Assembly (NCBI GenBank): GCA_032207245.1
Contig: CM063504.1
Span: 82,502,344 to 82,566,343, forward strand
Reading direction: 5' to 3'
DNA length: 64,000 nt
Origin: Pardosa pseudoannulata
Taxonomy: Eukaryota; Arthropoda; Arachnida; Araneae; Lycosidae
Shown here: positions 25,890-37,556 of the stretch, in pieces
Position numbering within the stretch: the first letter of the stretch is position 1
Layout: every line of letters starts with the position of its first letter
The notes under the pieces: model-generated
Seen by the model: the letters and a program-made list of their open reading frames with translations, nothing else
Databases searched by the model: none
What the model was told of the DNA's origin: nothing
Made by a program: the position numbers and the translations under genes

Positions 25890-28800
25890 TAAAACTCGTT
25901 TCACAGATTATATTAAATGCATAGAGATGTTTCCTTTTAATTTAAAACGCGAGATTATGTAATAAGTTAGATTCTGTTACATCATTATCGTTTCTTGAAT
26001 AGTTAATGCATCAAGCGCGTTATGCTCTTCTTTTCTGATTACACCAGTCAGACTTAGACAACATTTCAAAACAAATTTTTCCCTTTTACTTACATTCATC
26101 TCTACATATTTAAATGATTATATTAAATTTATAAAAAAAATTATTTTTAATTTAAAACTCGAGATTATGTACTAAGTTAGATTCTGTTACATCATTAACG
26201 TTTCTTGAATAGTTAATGTATTAAGCGTGCGTTGTGCTCTTCTTTTCTGATTACACCAGTCGGACTTAAACAACATTTCAAAAGAGTTTTTTCCCCTTTT
26301 TCTTACATTCATATCCACATATTTAAATGATTATATTAAATTTATAAAAAAAAATTATTTTTAATTTAAAACTCGAGATTATGTACTAAGTTAGATTCTG
26401 TTACATCATTATCGTTTCTTCAATAGTTAATACGTTAACCGCGTGTTACGATCTTCTTTTCTGATTACACCAGTCGGACTTAAACAACATTTCAAAAGAG
26501 TTTTTTCCCCTTTTTCTTACATTCATATCCACATATTTAAATGATTATATTAACTTTATAGAAAAGTTTATTATTAATATAAAAATTGAGATTATGTAAT
26601 AAAGTTAGATTCTGTTAAATCATTATCATTTCTTCAACAGTAATTGCATTAAGAGCGTGTTATGCGTTTCTTTTCTTATTACACCAGTCGGACTTAAATA
26701 GCAATTCAAAACAAATTTTTCCCCTTATTCTTACATTCATCTTCGCATACTTAAATGATTACATTAAATTTATAGAAAAATTTATTTTTAACTTAAAAAT
26801 CGAGATTATGTAATAAAGTTAGATTCTGTTACATCATTATCGTTTCTTCAATAGTTAATGCATTAAGAGCGCGTTATGCTCATCTTTTCTGATTACACCA
26901 GTCGGACTTAAACAACATTTAAAAACAAATTTTTCCCCTTTTTCTTACATTCATCTCCGCATACTTAAATGATTATATTAAATTTATAGAAAAATTTAAT
27001 TTTAATTTAAAAATCGAGATTATGTAATAAAGTTAGATTCTGTTACATCATTATAGTTTCTTGAATAGTTAATGCATTAGGTACCCGTTTTGCTCTTCTT
27101 TTCTGATTACACCAGTCGGACTTAAACAACATTTCAAAACAAATTTTACCCTTTTTCTGCCATTCATCTCCACATATTTAAATGATTATATTAATATTTT
27201 AGAAAACTTTATTTTTAATATAAAAATTGAGATTATGTAATAAAGTTAGATTCTGTTAAATAATTATCATTTCTTCAATAGTAATTGCATTAATAGCGTG
27301 TTACGCTCTTCTTTTCTGATTACACGAGTCGGACTTAAATAACAATTAAAAATAAATTTTTCCCCTTTTTCTTACATTCATCTCAACATATTTATATAAT
27401 TATTTTAAATTTATAGAAATATTTATTTTTAATTTAAAAATCGAGATTATGTAATAAAGTTAGATTCTGTTTTATAATTATCGTTTCTTGAATATTTAAT
27501 GCATTAAGCGCGCTTTATGCTCTTCTTTTCTGACTACACCCGTCGGATTTAAACAGCATTTCAAAACAAATTTTCCCCTTTTTCTTACATTCATCTCCAC
27601 ATATTTAAATGATTATATTAAATTTATAGAAAAATTTATTTTTATTTTAAAAATCGAGATTATGTAATAAAGTTGTATTCTGTTTTATAATTATCGTTTC
27701 TTGAATATTTAATGCATTAAGCGCGCGTTATACTCTTCTTTTCTGATTACACCTAGTCGAACTTAAATAGCAATTCAAAACAAATTTTTTCCCTTTTTCT
27801 TAAATTCATATCAACATATTTAAATGATTATACTAACTTTATAGAAAAATTTATTTTTAATATAAAAATTGAGATTATGTAATAAAGTTAGATTCTGTTA
27901 AATCATTATCATTTCTTCAACAGTAATTGCATTAAGAGCGTGTTATGCTCTTCTTTTCTGATTACACCAATCGAACTTAAATAGCAATTCAAAACAAATT
28001 TTTCCCTTTTTTCTTACATTCATATATACGTATTTAAATGATTATATTAACTTTATAGAAAAAATTATTTTTAATTTAAAAATTGAGATTATGTAATAAA
28101 GTTAGATTCTGTTACATAATTATCATTTCTTGAATAATTAATACATTAAGCGAGAGTTATGCTCTTCTTTTCTGATTCACCAGTCGGTCTTAAACAACAT
28201 TTAAAAACAAATTTTTCCCTTTTTTCTTACATATTCTCCGCATATTTAAATGATTATATTAAATTTATAGAAAAATTTATTTTTAATTTAAAAATCGAGA
28301 TTATGTAATAAAGTTAGACTCTGTTACATCATTATCGTTCCTTGAATAGTTAATGCATTAGGTACCCGTTATGCTCTTCTTTTCTGATTACACCAGTCGG
28401 ACTTAAACAACATTTCAAAACAAATTTTACCCTTTTTCTGCCATTCATCTCCACATATTTAAATGATTATATTAATTTTTTAGAAAACTTTATTTTTAAT
28501 TTAAAAATCGAGATTATGTAATAAAGTTAGATTCTGGTACGTCATTATCGTTTGAATGGTGTTTTTCTTGAATAGTTAATGCATTAAGCACCCGTCATGC
28601 TCTTCTTTTCTGATTACACCAGTCGGACTTAAACAACATTTCAAAACAAATTTTACCCTTTTTCTGACATTCATCTCCACATATTTAAATGATTATATTA
28701 AATTTATAGAAAAATTTATTTTTAATTTAAAAATCGAGATTATGTAATAAATTTAGATTCTGTTAGATCATTATCATTTCTTGAATAATTAATACATTAA

Positions 28801-29012
28801 GCGAGAGTTATGCTCTTCTTTTCTGATTCACCAGTCGGTCTTAAACAACATTTCAAAGCAAATTTTCCCCTTTTTCTTACATTCATCTCCACATATTTAA
28901 ATGATTATATTAAATTTATAGAAAACTTTATTTTTAATTTAAAAATCGAGATTATGTAATAAAGTTAGATTCTGTTAAATCATTACCGTTTCTTGAATAT
29001 TTAATGTAATAG
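25890..29012. repeat. Tandem satellite, about 213-bp units with hexamer higher-order structure
   Basis: The landmark TTTTCTGATTACACC recurs near 26031, 26243, 26457, 26671, 26885, 27099, 27312, 27527, 27739, 27954, 28168, 28379, 28604 and 28816, so the period is 212-225 bp. Diagnostic variants recur every six units. GGTACCCG is found near 27080 and 28351. The TTCTTCAACAGTAATTGCATTAAGAGCG variant near 26631 and 27913 is associated with ATTAACTTTATAG and ATATAAAAATTGAG. The array therefore has a hexameric higher-order unit of about 1.28 kb. It is noncoding. Confidence 0.95.
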
Positions 29013-30060
29013 CGTGTAGCCCATCATATCACGGGATCAGTGAAATTTTTAATTTTCCAGAATTATAAAGTACCCTATGACACAGGTAAAAAATGGTTTT
29101 GTTTTATAATTGAAAATTATCTGGTACACTCTCATTTTGTTGATCTTAATACTCCTCTAAAGTCTTCCGATACTGTGAATGCAGTTTAGGATCACGTTGA
29201 ATTCATTTAGTCAAAGAGTGTGGTTATGTATAAAATACAAACACACAACCGAACAAACTTCTTAATTTTCAAAGATATAAAACTTAAATGTTAGATATTT
29301 ATTAGTCAGTGAAATAGACTCCTAGAATTTTATGAAAAAAATTGTTGTTAATGCCAGTGATAAAATTTTCATTGCAACAAAAAATAATCGATGATTAAAT
29401 TTAAAGCACATATGTACCTAATCTATTATTTAAGTCAAATATGAAAAAAAATCAATAAAATCAATGGTTTGTTTTTTTTTTTGGCTGAGAAATACCTTTC
29501 AATAAAAATAATCGATTAAAATTATCACATATGTACTTAATATATTATTTAAGTCAAATAAAACAGAAAATTATTTATGTAATATCTAAGTCCAATGATA
29601 AAACGTATGAAAATAATGCAGACGATATTTAAATAGTTTAAAATAAGAAATGATTAAATGAGATGGTTAAAAGAATGACGTCAAAATGGTAGGAAAACAA
29701 TTTTATTTTTACCTATTTATTATGTAATAAATTGATAAATTTAATCGAGTGCTCTTAACCGGGGAAAATAAGGTTTGAAATAATGGCATTAAACGCTCGA
29801 AAAGAGGAGAAGAGGTGGATTTCGACCTTTTTAAAGACGACACTATTTTTCTCTTTTATATGAAGGACATTTATACCAATTTATTTTAGAATTCAATCGA
29901 TAGTTTAGAAGATAAACTTAACTCCCTTTGAATTTTGCTAACCCTAACTCATCAAGAATCCAATATGGATGTCTCTATCCATTCCAGGTTCAACCGCTTC
30001 ATAAATTCGAGGACAGGTGGACAGATAACTTAGGCTATTATTATATAGGGGATTTATAGA
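29013..30060 (+). repeat. Module A, plus-strand copy 1
   Basis: It begins in satellite phase at about 29013 with the AGCCCATCATATCACGGG near-palindrome and continues through blocks shared with 1-2200 on the opposite strand. It returns to satellite sequence near 30060 at TTTATTTTTAATTTAAAA. The segment 29440-29530 holds a local duplication of the ATCGATTAAA/ATTATCACATATGTAC block that the other copies lack. It uniquely carries 29820-30050, which copy 2 also has at 31280-31530. Confidence 0.9.
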
Positions 30061-30149
30061 GACATTTATTTTTAATTTAAAAGTCGAGATTGTGTAATAA
30101 AGTTAAATTCTGTTACATCGTTATCGTGTCTTGAGTATTTAACGCAATA
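30061..30149 (+). repeat. Partial 213-bp satellite unit between two module A copies
   Basis: The AAAAGTCGAGATTGTGTAATAAAGTT block and ATCGTGTCTTGAGTATTTAA are the end of a satellite unit. They place module A and satellite in alternation and in constant phase. Confidence 0.85.
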
Positions 30150-31530
30150 GCATATAGCCCGTCATATGATGGGATCAGTAAAATTTTTAATTTTCCAGAA
30201 TTGTAAAGTACCCTATGAGGCAGGTAAAAAATGGTTTGTTTTTTAACTGAGAATTAACTGGCACACTCTCAATTTTTTTTCATGCCTGTAAAGTATCACG
30301 ATACTATGAATGTAGGTTAGAATCACGTTGAATTCATTTAGTCAAACCATGTGGTTATGTATAAAATACAAACACACAAACAAACAAACGTCGTAATTTT
30401 CAAATATATATAACTTAAACGTTAGATATTTATTAGTTCGTGAAATAGACTCCTATACTTTTATGAAAATAATTAGTTGTTAATAACCATGATAAAATTT
30501 TCATTGCAATAAAAAATAATCGATGATTACATCTAAAATTAGCACTTATGTACCTAACCTATGGAGCAATTGTTCGCAACGTCATTAATTACTATAATGC
30601 CCTTCCCATTCATTTTCATGTTTACAACAGCCAATAGGTAAACAATAAACTGCCCTTCCGTTTGAAAATAAAGCCAGAATTATCATAATTTGAGATGTGC
30701 CCATCTTGAAATCACTTTATTATTTAAGCCAAATATAAAAGAAAATTATTTACGTAATAACTAAGTTCAGTGATAAAATGTATGAAAATAATGTATACGA
30801 TATTTAAATAATTTAAAATAGGAAATGATTAAATGAAAGTAATGACGTCATAATAGTTAATACATTAACCGCGTGTTATGCTCTTCTTTTCTGATTACAC
30901 CAGTTGGACTTAAACAGCATTTCAAAGCAAATTTTTCCCCTTTTTCTTACATTCATCTCCACATACTTAAACGAATCATATTAAATTTATATAAAAATTT
31001 ATTTTTAATTTAAAAATCGAGATTATGTAACAAAGTTAGATTCTGTTACATCATTATCGTTTGAATGATGTTTTTCTTGAATAGTTAATGCATTAAGCGC
31101 CCGTTATGCTCTTCTTTTCTGATTACACCAGTCGATTACTAGGGTTATTGTCGATTACCAGTCTATTGCTAGGGAAAAAATGTTATTTTTACCTATTTAT
31201 TATGTAATAAATTGATAAATTTAATCACCTGCTCTTAACCGGGGAACATAAGGCTTGAAATATTGGCATTAAACTCTCGGAAAAGAGGGAAGAGGTGGAT
31301 TTCGTACTTTTTAAAGACGACAGTATTTTTCGCTGTGATATGAAGCACATTTATACCAATTTATTTTAGAATTGGATGGATAGTTTAGAAGGTAAAATTT
31401 ACTCGCTTTGAATTTGCTAACCCTAACTCATCAAAAATCCATTATGGATTCATCGATCCATTCCAGGTCCAAACGCTTCAAAAATTCGAGGACAAATGGA
31501 CATATAACATAGGCTATTATTATATAGGGG
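30150..31530 (+). repeat. Module A, plus-strand copy 2, interrupted twice
   Basis: This copy matches copy 1 from the TAGCCCGTCATATGATGGG palindrome onward. It is split by an inserted piece of about 150 bp at 30563-30712 and by about 1.3 satellite units at 30853-31135, with an odd junction of doubled GATTAC words near 31132-31167. After the second interruption it continues to about 31530 and rejoins satellite DNA. The second interruption looks like recombination or gene conversion between satellite and module rather than transposition. Confidence 0.85.
30563..30712 (-). repeat. Insertion in module A, homologous to the core of the 33-36 kb inverted-repeat element
   Basis: Copy 1 and the 1-2200 copy of module A lack this segment. 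Its reverse complement aligns with 35087-35250, sharing AATTATGACAATTCTGGC-, GGGCAGTTTATTGTTT- and ACATGAAAATGA-type blocks. The junctions are in TA-rich sequence, so a 2-3 bp target duplication cannot be fixed. It is either an internal-deletion derivative or a separate short element also present in the larger one. Confidence 0.8.
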
Positions 31531-32060
31531 ATGTATAGAGAAATTTATTTTTAATCTGAAAATTGAGATTGTGTAATAAAGTTAAATTCTGTTTAAGCGT
31601 TATCGTGTCTTGAATATTTAATGTATTAAGCGAGCATCACGGTCTTCTGTTCTGGTTATATTTTTTATAGACGTAGACAATATTTCAGAGAGAAACTTTT
31701 ATTTGTTTACATACACCTTCTCTTAACTAAAAATATTATATTAAATGTATAATGTGTAAGATTTTTTTTCAATTTAAAACTCAAGATTATGTAATAAAGA
31801 TAGATATTGTTACATCATTGTCGTTTGTTAATAGTTAATGTACTAGGCGAACATTTAGATCTTTCTTGTTTATATCATTATAAGTTATCTACAGTTCAAA
31901 AAGAGCTTTTCATTTTTATACATACTTTCCCATATCCAAATAGATTATATTAAATGTATAGAAATATTTTTTCCAATATAAAATTCGAGACTGCTTAGTA
32001 AATTTAGATTACGTTACATCATTATCATTTCCTGAATAGTTAATGCATTGAATAGTTAAT
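31531..32060 (+). repeat. Degenerate 213-bp satellite units
   Basis: Two to three increasingly diverged units form the right edge of the satellite locus. The ATAGTTAATGCATT/ATGTACT and ACTCAAGATTATGTAATAAAG blocks are still visible near 31612, 31782, 31835 and 32036. Edge decay is typical of satellites homogenised by unequal exchange. Confidence 0.8.
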
Positions 32061-32226
32061 GTTATTTACTCTCTTCTTTTCTGGTTATATCATCATGACG
32101 CAGGAAACAATTTTACATCATACAAGAAAAATACATGCATCATCTTCTACAAATTGTGTTTTCAACATAATAGAATGAAATTTTTAAGTACTTTACATGC
32201 ACTTTCATATAATACTGCATTATTAA

Positions 32227-32751
32227 CCCTTTATACCCTGAATTAATTTACCATCAACTTTCTTACTGCATTTTTGCATCATTAGATAAGTTTTAATGGA
32301 GAATAATCATAGAAAAAAGATAATTAATTTTTACCGTATTGTAGTAGTTAATTTTGCAGCTGGTACTTTTTAGTACCAACGTATATTTTTGCCTCTATGA
32401 TAGAAAATAAAACATTAAATTATGAATAAAACAAATTAAATAAGTGCAAAGTATAGAAGGCTCTAAAAAATAATAGTGCCTAATAACTGGTAATAAACCA
32501 CTAAATTTACTCAGTTGAACAACACGTGTATCGACTCTACCAGAAAATGACCTTCGAATGCAGCACGTCCAATTATAAAATCGCTACTATGCAAATAAAA
32601 AGGATTCCTGATTGGTGCTGTCATTTCTTTTCTGCTGTAGGAACTGCATCGTTCATATCCTTGTGAGTACCGTCAAGAAAAACAGCTTTATTAGGAATAT
32701 ATAGGTGTCTGATTGAAGCGGTACTTATAAGTACCCTCAGGATAAAAAGGG
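32227..32751. mobile_element. TTAA-flanked MITE 1 (piggyBac-like), 525 bp
   Basis: TTAA flanks both ends (32223-32226 and 32752-32755). The terminal inverted repeats are CCCTTTATACCCTGA on the left and, as reverse complement, CCCTTTTTATCCTGA on the right. Subterminal palindromes are GTACTTTTTAGTAC (32363-32376) and the perfect 14-mer GTACTTATAAGTAC (32721-32734). TTAA targets and CCC-type ends are those of piggyBac-superfamily elements. There is no coding capacity, so it is non-autonomous. Confidence 0.85.
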
Positions 32752-32755
32752 TTAA

Positions 32756-33043
32756 AGAATATTTCATAGATTATAATTAATTCATAGATATAGTTGTTTC
32801 CAATTACAAACTCAAAATAACTTAATAAAAGTTTTTGTAATATCATTATCGTTTTGTGAATAGTTAACGTGTCTGGCGCGTGTTAATGCCTTAACACACG
32901 TTAATCTTCAAGCGTTGAAAAACAAACCTATTCAATTTATGGCTTTTATCCTCCGTTGGAAAATGCAGGAAATTTTAGTGTCAGAAAATTTTTTACCCGT
33001 TTATTTTGATTCAGGTCAAGCATAAATTTAACCCCGTTTGGAC
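32756..33043. other. Short AT-rich spacer
   Basis: No gene was seen. The palindromic GTGTTAATGCCTTAACACACGTTAA cluster near 32879-32905 consists of repeated GTTAA/TTAACAC words. Confidence 0.4.
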
Positions 33044-33440
33044 TTGACTAAAAGATCTGGGTTCCCCCTCCAACTTGGCGATAATGTTTTAAATGTGGTG
33101 GCCTAACATTTTCTCCTGATCTGACCGTGTCCAAACAATCTGTATCTATATTATAATTTATATGCTATTTGCATCCAACTCTCCTTGTGTAACTCTTTTC
33201 TTATATATTAATTGTGCGCAATGCTTAAAAAAATTAGATACAACAAACCATTAATGGTTCACTATGATTGATTTTTAATAGCGTGTAGCTGTTGCGTTTG
33301 TAAACTGTCAAGGGATTAATTGACCATAAATATAAATATCCGGTTTTCTTTAATTAAGTAAGAGTATATAATTCTGTTACGATGGCGTACTGTGCATTAA
33401 TTAAAGTCACCAGAAAAAGCAAGAACTACAATGTTTGGAT

Positions 33441-34246
<806 letters not shown>

Positions 34247-34325
34247 ACCTTACCTTTGTGTTTTAGTAAATATCGCCAATATTTTCGCCAAATTTGTCAA
34301 GGGGAGCCCAATTCTTAAGTAGTCA

Positions 34326-35429
34326 AATCAGTGTGTTTAAAAAAAAATGTTTTACTGGATATACTAAAGTGCATTACCTCATAGATCTTGAAAATGAGTG
34401 GCTACGAACTTTTCTAAATTACAGTTTTCAAGACAGAGCGTTGGAATCTGTGTTTACTAAAAACTATTTTCTTTCTATGCACCTTTCGGAAAGTAGAACG
34501 CTGTCTTTGATGGAGAAGGGCTATATGCATTGCTCTTAAACATCTAACTTGTCACCTATGCAAATTTAAAAACGTAGTTCTATTGATTTTCAGTACAAAG
34601 CAAGACACCCCTTTCCTTACCACTAAACTATATAGTAACACGTTGACTGCCATGGGGGTCACCGGTTACCGGCACTCTACTTGGCTACAGCATCGTGTGG
34701 GCACCGTTGACCGTCGAACTTTTTTTGTTTTTAGCATACACCTCCGTATAACACTCTACATAACTAAAGTCTATTTGCTGTATTCGCACTGTTGTACACG
34801 CACCGTTAATTTCAAAATTTATAACAAATCTTAAGAAATAGTAATGAACAAAATAATTTGTATTATTTATATAATCATGCAATATACAAATAAATCAAGA
34901 CGGTATTCAAAACAAAAACTATTCTTGACTATTAGAAGTATTGTTGCACGGTTGTTTTGTTCCTATTACCTTTCCTTTTTCAGCCCTATTTGTAAACAAC
35001 ATTGAGAGCAACTCTTATTAACTTTGAACTTCAAATTACCTATTTTTGGCACAGTTTCCGTTTTATTTTGCATACAAGAATAAATGCAATAAGGCGATTT
35101 CACGCAGTAGGGCAAATTTTCAAATTATGACAATTCTGGCTTTAGATTCAAACAGAAGGGCAGTTTATTGTTTGTCTATTGGCTGTTGTAAACATGAAAA
35201 TGAGTGGGAAGGGCATTATAGTAGGTCGTGACGTTGCGACAAATTGGCTTATATTAATAAACAACTCGTCAGCCTTTTCATATTGCTCAAACGTATTCTG
35301 GAAGCGCTTTTTTATAAAGATGATTGAAAGAACTGCAATCTCTTACAATCTTAAACCAGGATAAAAATGACTTTCGGTTACCGCAGCGGTTAGTTTACAA
35401 TCTAAAAAATCACTTGCCTTTCAAACTTT
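34326..35429. other. Core of the inverted-repeat element, no gene identified
   Basis: About 1.1 kb between the arms. 34639-34720 is GC-richer and starts TAACACGTTGACTGCC, resembling a piggyBac-type MITE end, but no matching right end was found. Frames at 34294-34539 (81 codons), 34583-34834 (83 codons) and 35046-35231 (61 codons) show no recognisable domain. 35087-35250 has a homologue at 30563-30712. Confidence 0.55.
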
Positions 35430-35919
35430 AAGAGGGGACTACTTAAGAATGGGGTTCCCTTTGGCAAATTTGGCTAAAATATTGGCGATATTTACTAAAA
35501 CACAAAGATAATCCATCCAAACATTGTATTCCTTGCTTTTTCTGGCGACTTTAATTAATGCACAGTACGCCATCGTAATAGAATTATATACTCTTACTTT
35601 ATTAATGAAAACGACTTGAAAATTTTATTTTACATTTATAGTCAATTAATCCCTTAACAGTTTACAAACGCAACAGCTCCAAATTATTAAAAATCATCCA
35701 TAGTGAACCATTAATGGTTTGTTATATATAATTTTTTAAGCATTGCGCGCTTTTAATATATGAGTACAGAGTTACACAAGGAGAGTTGGATGCAAATATC
35801 ATATAAATTATAATATAGATACAGATTGTTTGGACACTGTGAGATCAGAAGAAAATGTTTGGCGACGGTACTTAAACCATTATTGTCAAATTGGCGAGGG
35901 AACCCAGTTCTTTAGTCAA

Positions 35920-36600
35920 ATTTTTTAAGTGAGCTTTATATATGGGACATATAATTATTCACCATTTATATCTAAGAAAATACACGCTCTGTAATCGAGT
36001 AAAAAAGGTGTTTATTTTAAAAGTCACTTAAATAAGAAAAAGGTGTCATGAAGGAAATTATATTTTTACTTTAAAAAAGGTAGGAGAGTTATAAAAATAA
36101 TACAATATTAATTTAGGATTTTTTACCTTTTAAGTTTAAAAAATAGTTTAAAGAATCTGAAGAAGCTTTCGTACTTCTTGATAGTTTTTTGTAAATATAT
36201 AATGAGCAGTAAAACACGTAAACCATAAAATTTGTACTCCAAACTTGCATTAGTTTTTTTAAAAGTTAAGTAATGCATGCTTTCGGTACCCAATTCCTGC
36301 ATTATTGATGGAAGTAGCTTCTGATAAAAGTATACGACCTGATTTCTGTCATCATGTACACTCTTGGATTATTTGAAAAAATTTATATTTTTATAATGCA
36401 TTATGAACCTGTTACCCTTTTCCTAAATATTGTTTAAAAAAAAGGTATAAAATCAGTTGTATATTAAATTTTATTTTCAGTTAAAAAAAAATAAAGTCTA
36501 TTGTCAAATGATATTAAAAAGCTTTTATAAATTGTTTTACGCAAATAAAGGAATCAAAACAAGTTTTAATTTTATATATTTCTATTTTGTATTAACAGAG
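35920..36600. other. AT-rich intergenic stretch, nothing recognised
   Basis: No gene, terminal repeat or tandem structure was seen. Confidence 0.45.
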
Positions 36601-36604
36601 ACAC

Positions 36605-36612
36605 ATATACAT

Positions 36613-36679
<67 letters not shown>
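36605..36679. repeat. (CA)n(TA)n microsatellite at the edge of the 940-bp array
   Basis: A short ACACAC run grading into about 27 TA dinucleotides. It replaces the first 60-70 bases of the first 940-bp unit. Confidence 0.95.
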
Positions 36680-36684
<5 letters not shown>

Positions 36685-37556
36685 CAAGCTTATGGGTTCA
36701 TGTAATTATATATTAAGGTATTTTAATGGAATATTATCTGAGCTATAATATTAAAAAAATATATCCTTGTAATACAAGAATACTACTAAAGTTACATAAC
36801 ACCATATAACAAATATATAAGATATATATCTTTCTACCTCTTAAACTCTTCCTGACATTATAATAACAAGGATATTTTATAGGAATAAAGTTTGATACCT
36901 CTAACAAAACTAAAAAGTCGTTTGTATAGCATACAAACTTGCCTCTACAATAGCATTTAGTATTTTCTACAGTTAAGCTATCAACATATTTCTGTGAGAT
37001 AAAAACTAAATACTTCCTGAAATTTTATAAAAAATGTTGCTATGGAATGCAAGTTAATATTCCTTAAAATTATGTTAAATAATTAAAACATTGGAGTACA
37101 AAATTATCATTTTCTAAATCATAATTTTTTGACCTTTTGTGAAAGGTATATTGTAATATACATATTTTTACCTAATCTTCAATTAAAATTAGCTCGGCGT
37201 TGCCAGCTTTAATAGTTTATGTTACAAAGTCAATTTTCCTAAAGTAACCGAATATTAGCAGTGTGAAAGTTAGGAAAAGTTTAATTTAAGATAAAATTAA
37301 TGTAAAAATATATTTTTAAAAATCCCTTTCATTCAACAAAAAATATTTAAAATGCACTGAAAATTAATAACTAGTTTTAAAACAACGAATGAAAGAGAAG
37401 TTTGTGAGAAGCTCCTTTATGAAAATTTTAAACGGGGTAATCAACAAATACCAGTTAAATATCAGACTAGTATTTTAATATAAATATTCCCTTTTATAAT
37501 TACATCTGTATTGAAAATATGTTTCTTTGACACTGATTCTAATTGTACTCTTGAGA

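Noticed and set aside
25890..29012. CRISPR-like regular repetition
   Set aside because: Units are about 213 bp with no distinct spacers; whole units repeat, so this is a satellite.
34639..34720. A piggyBac-type MITE starting TAACACGTTGACTGCC inside the 33-kb element
   Set aside because: The left end lacks a full TTAA and no inverted right end was found.
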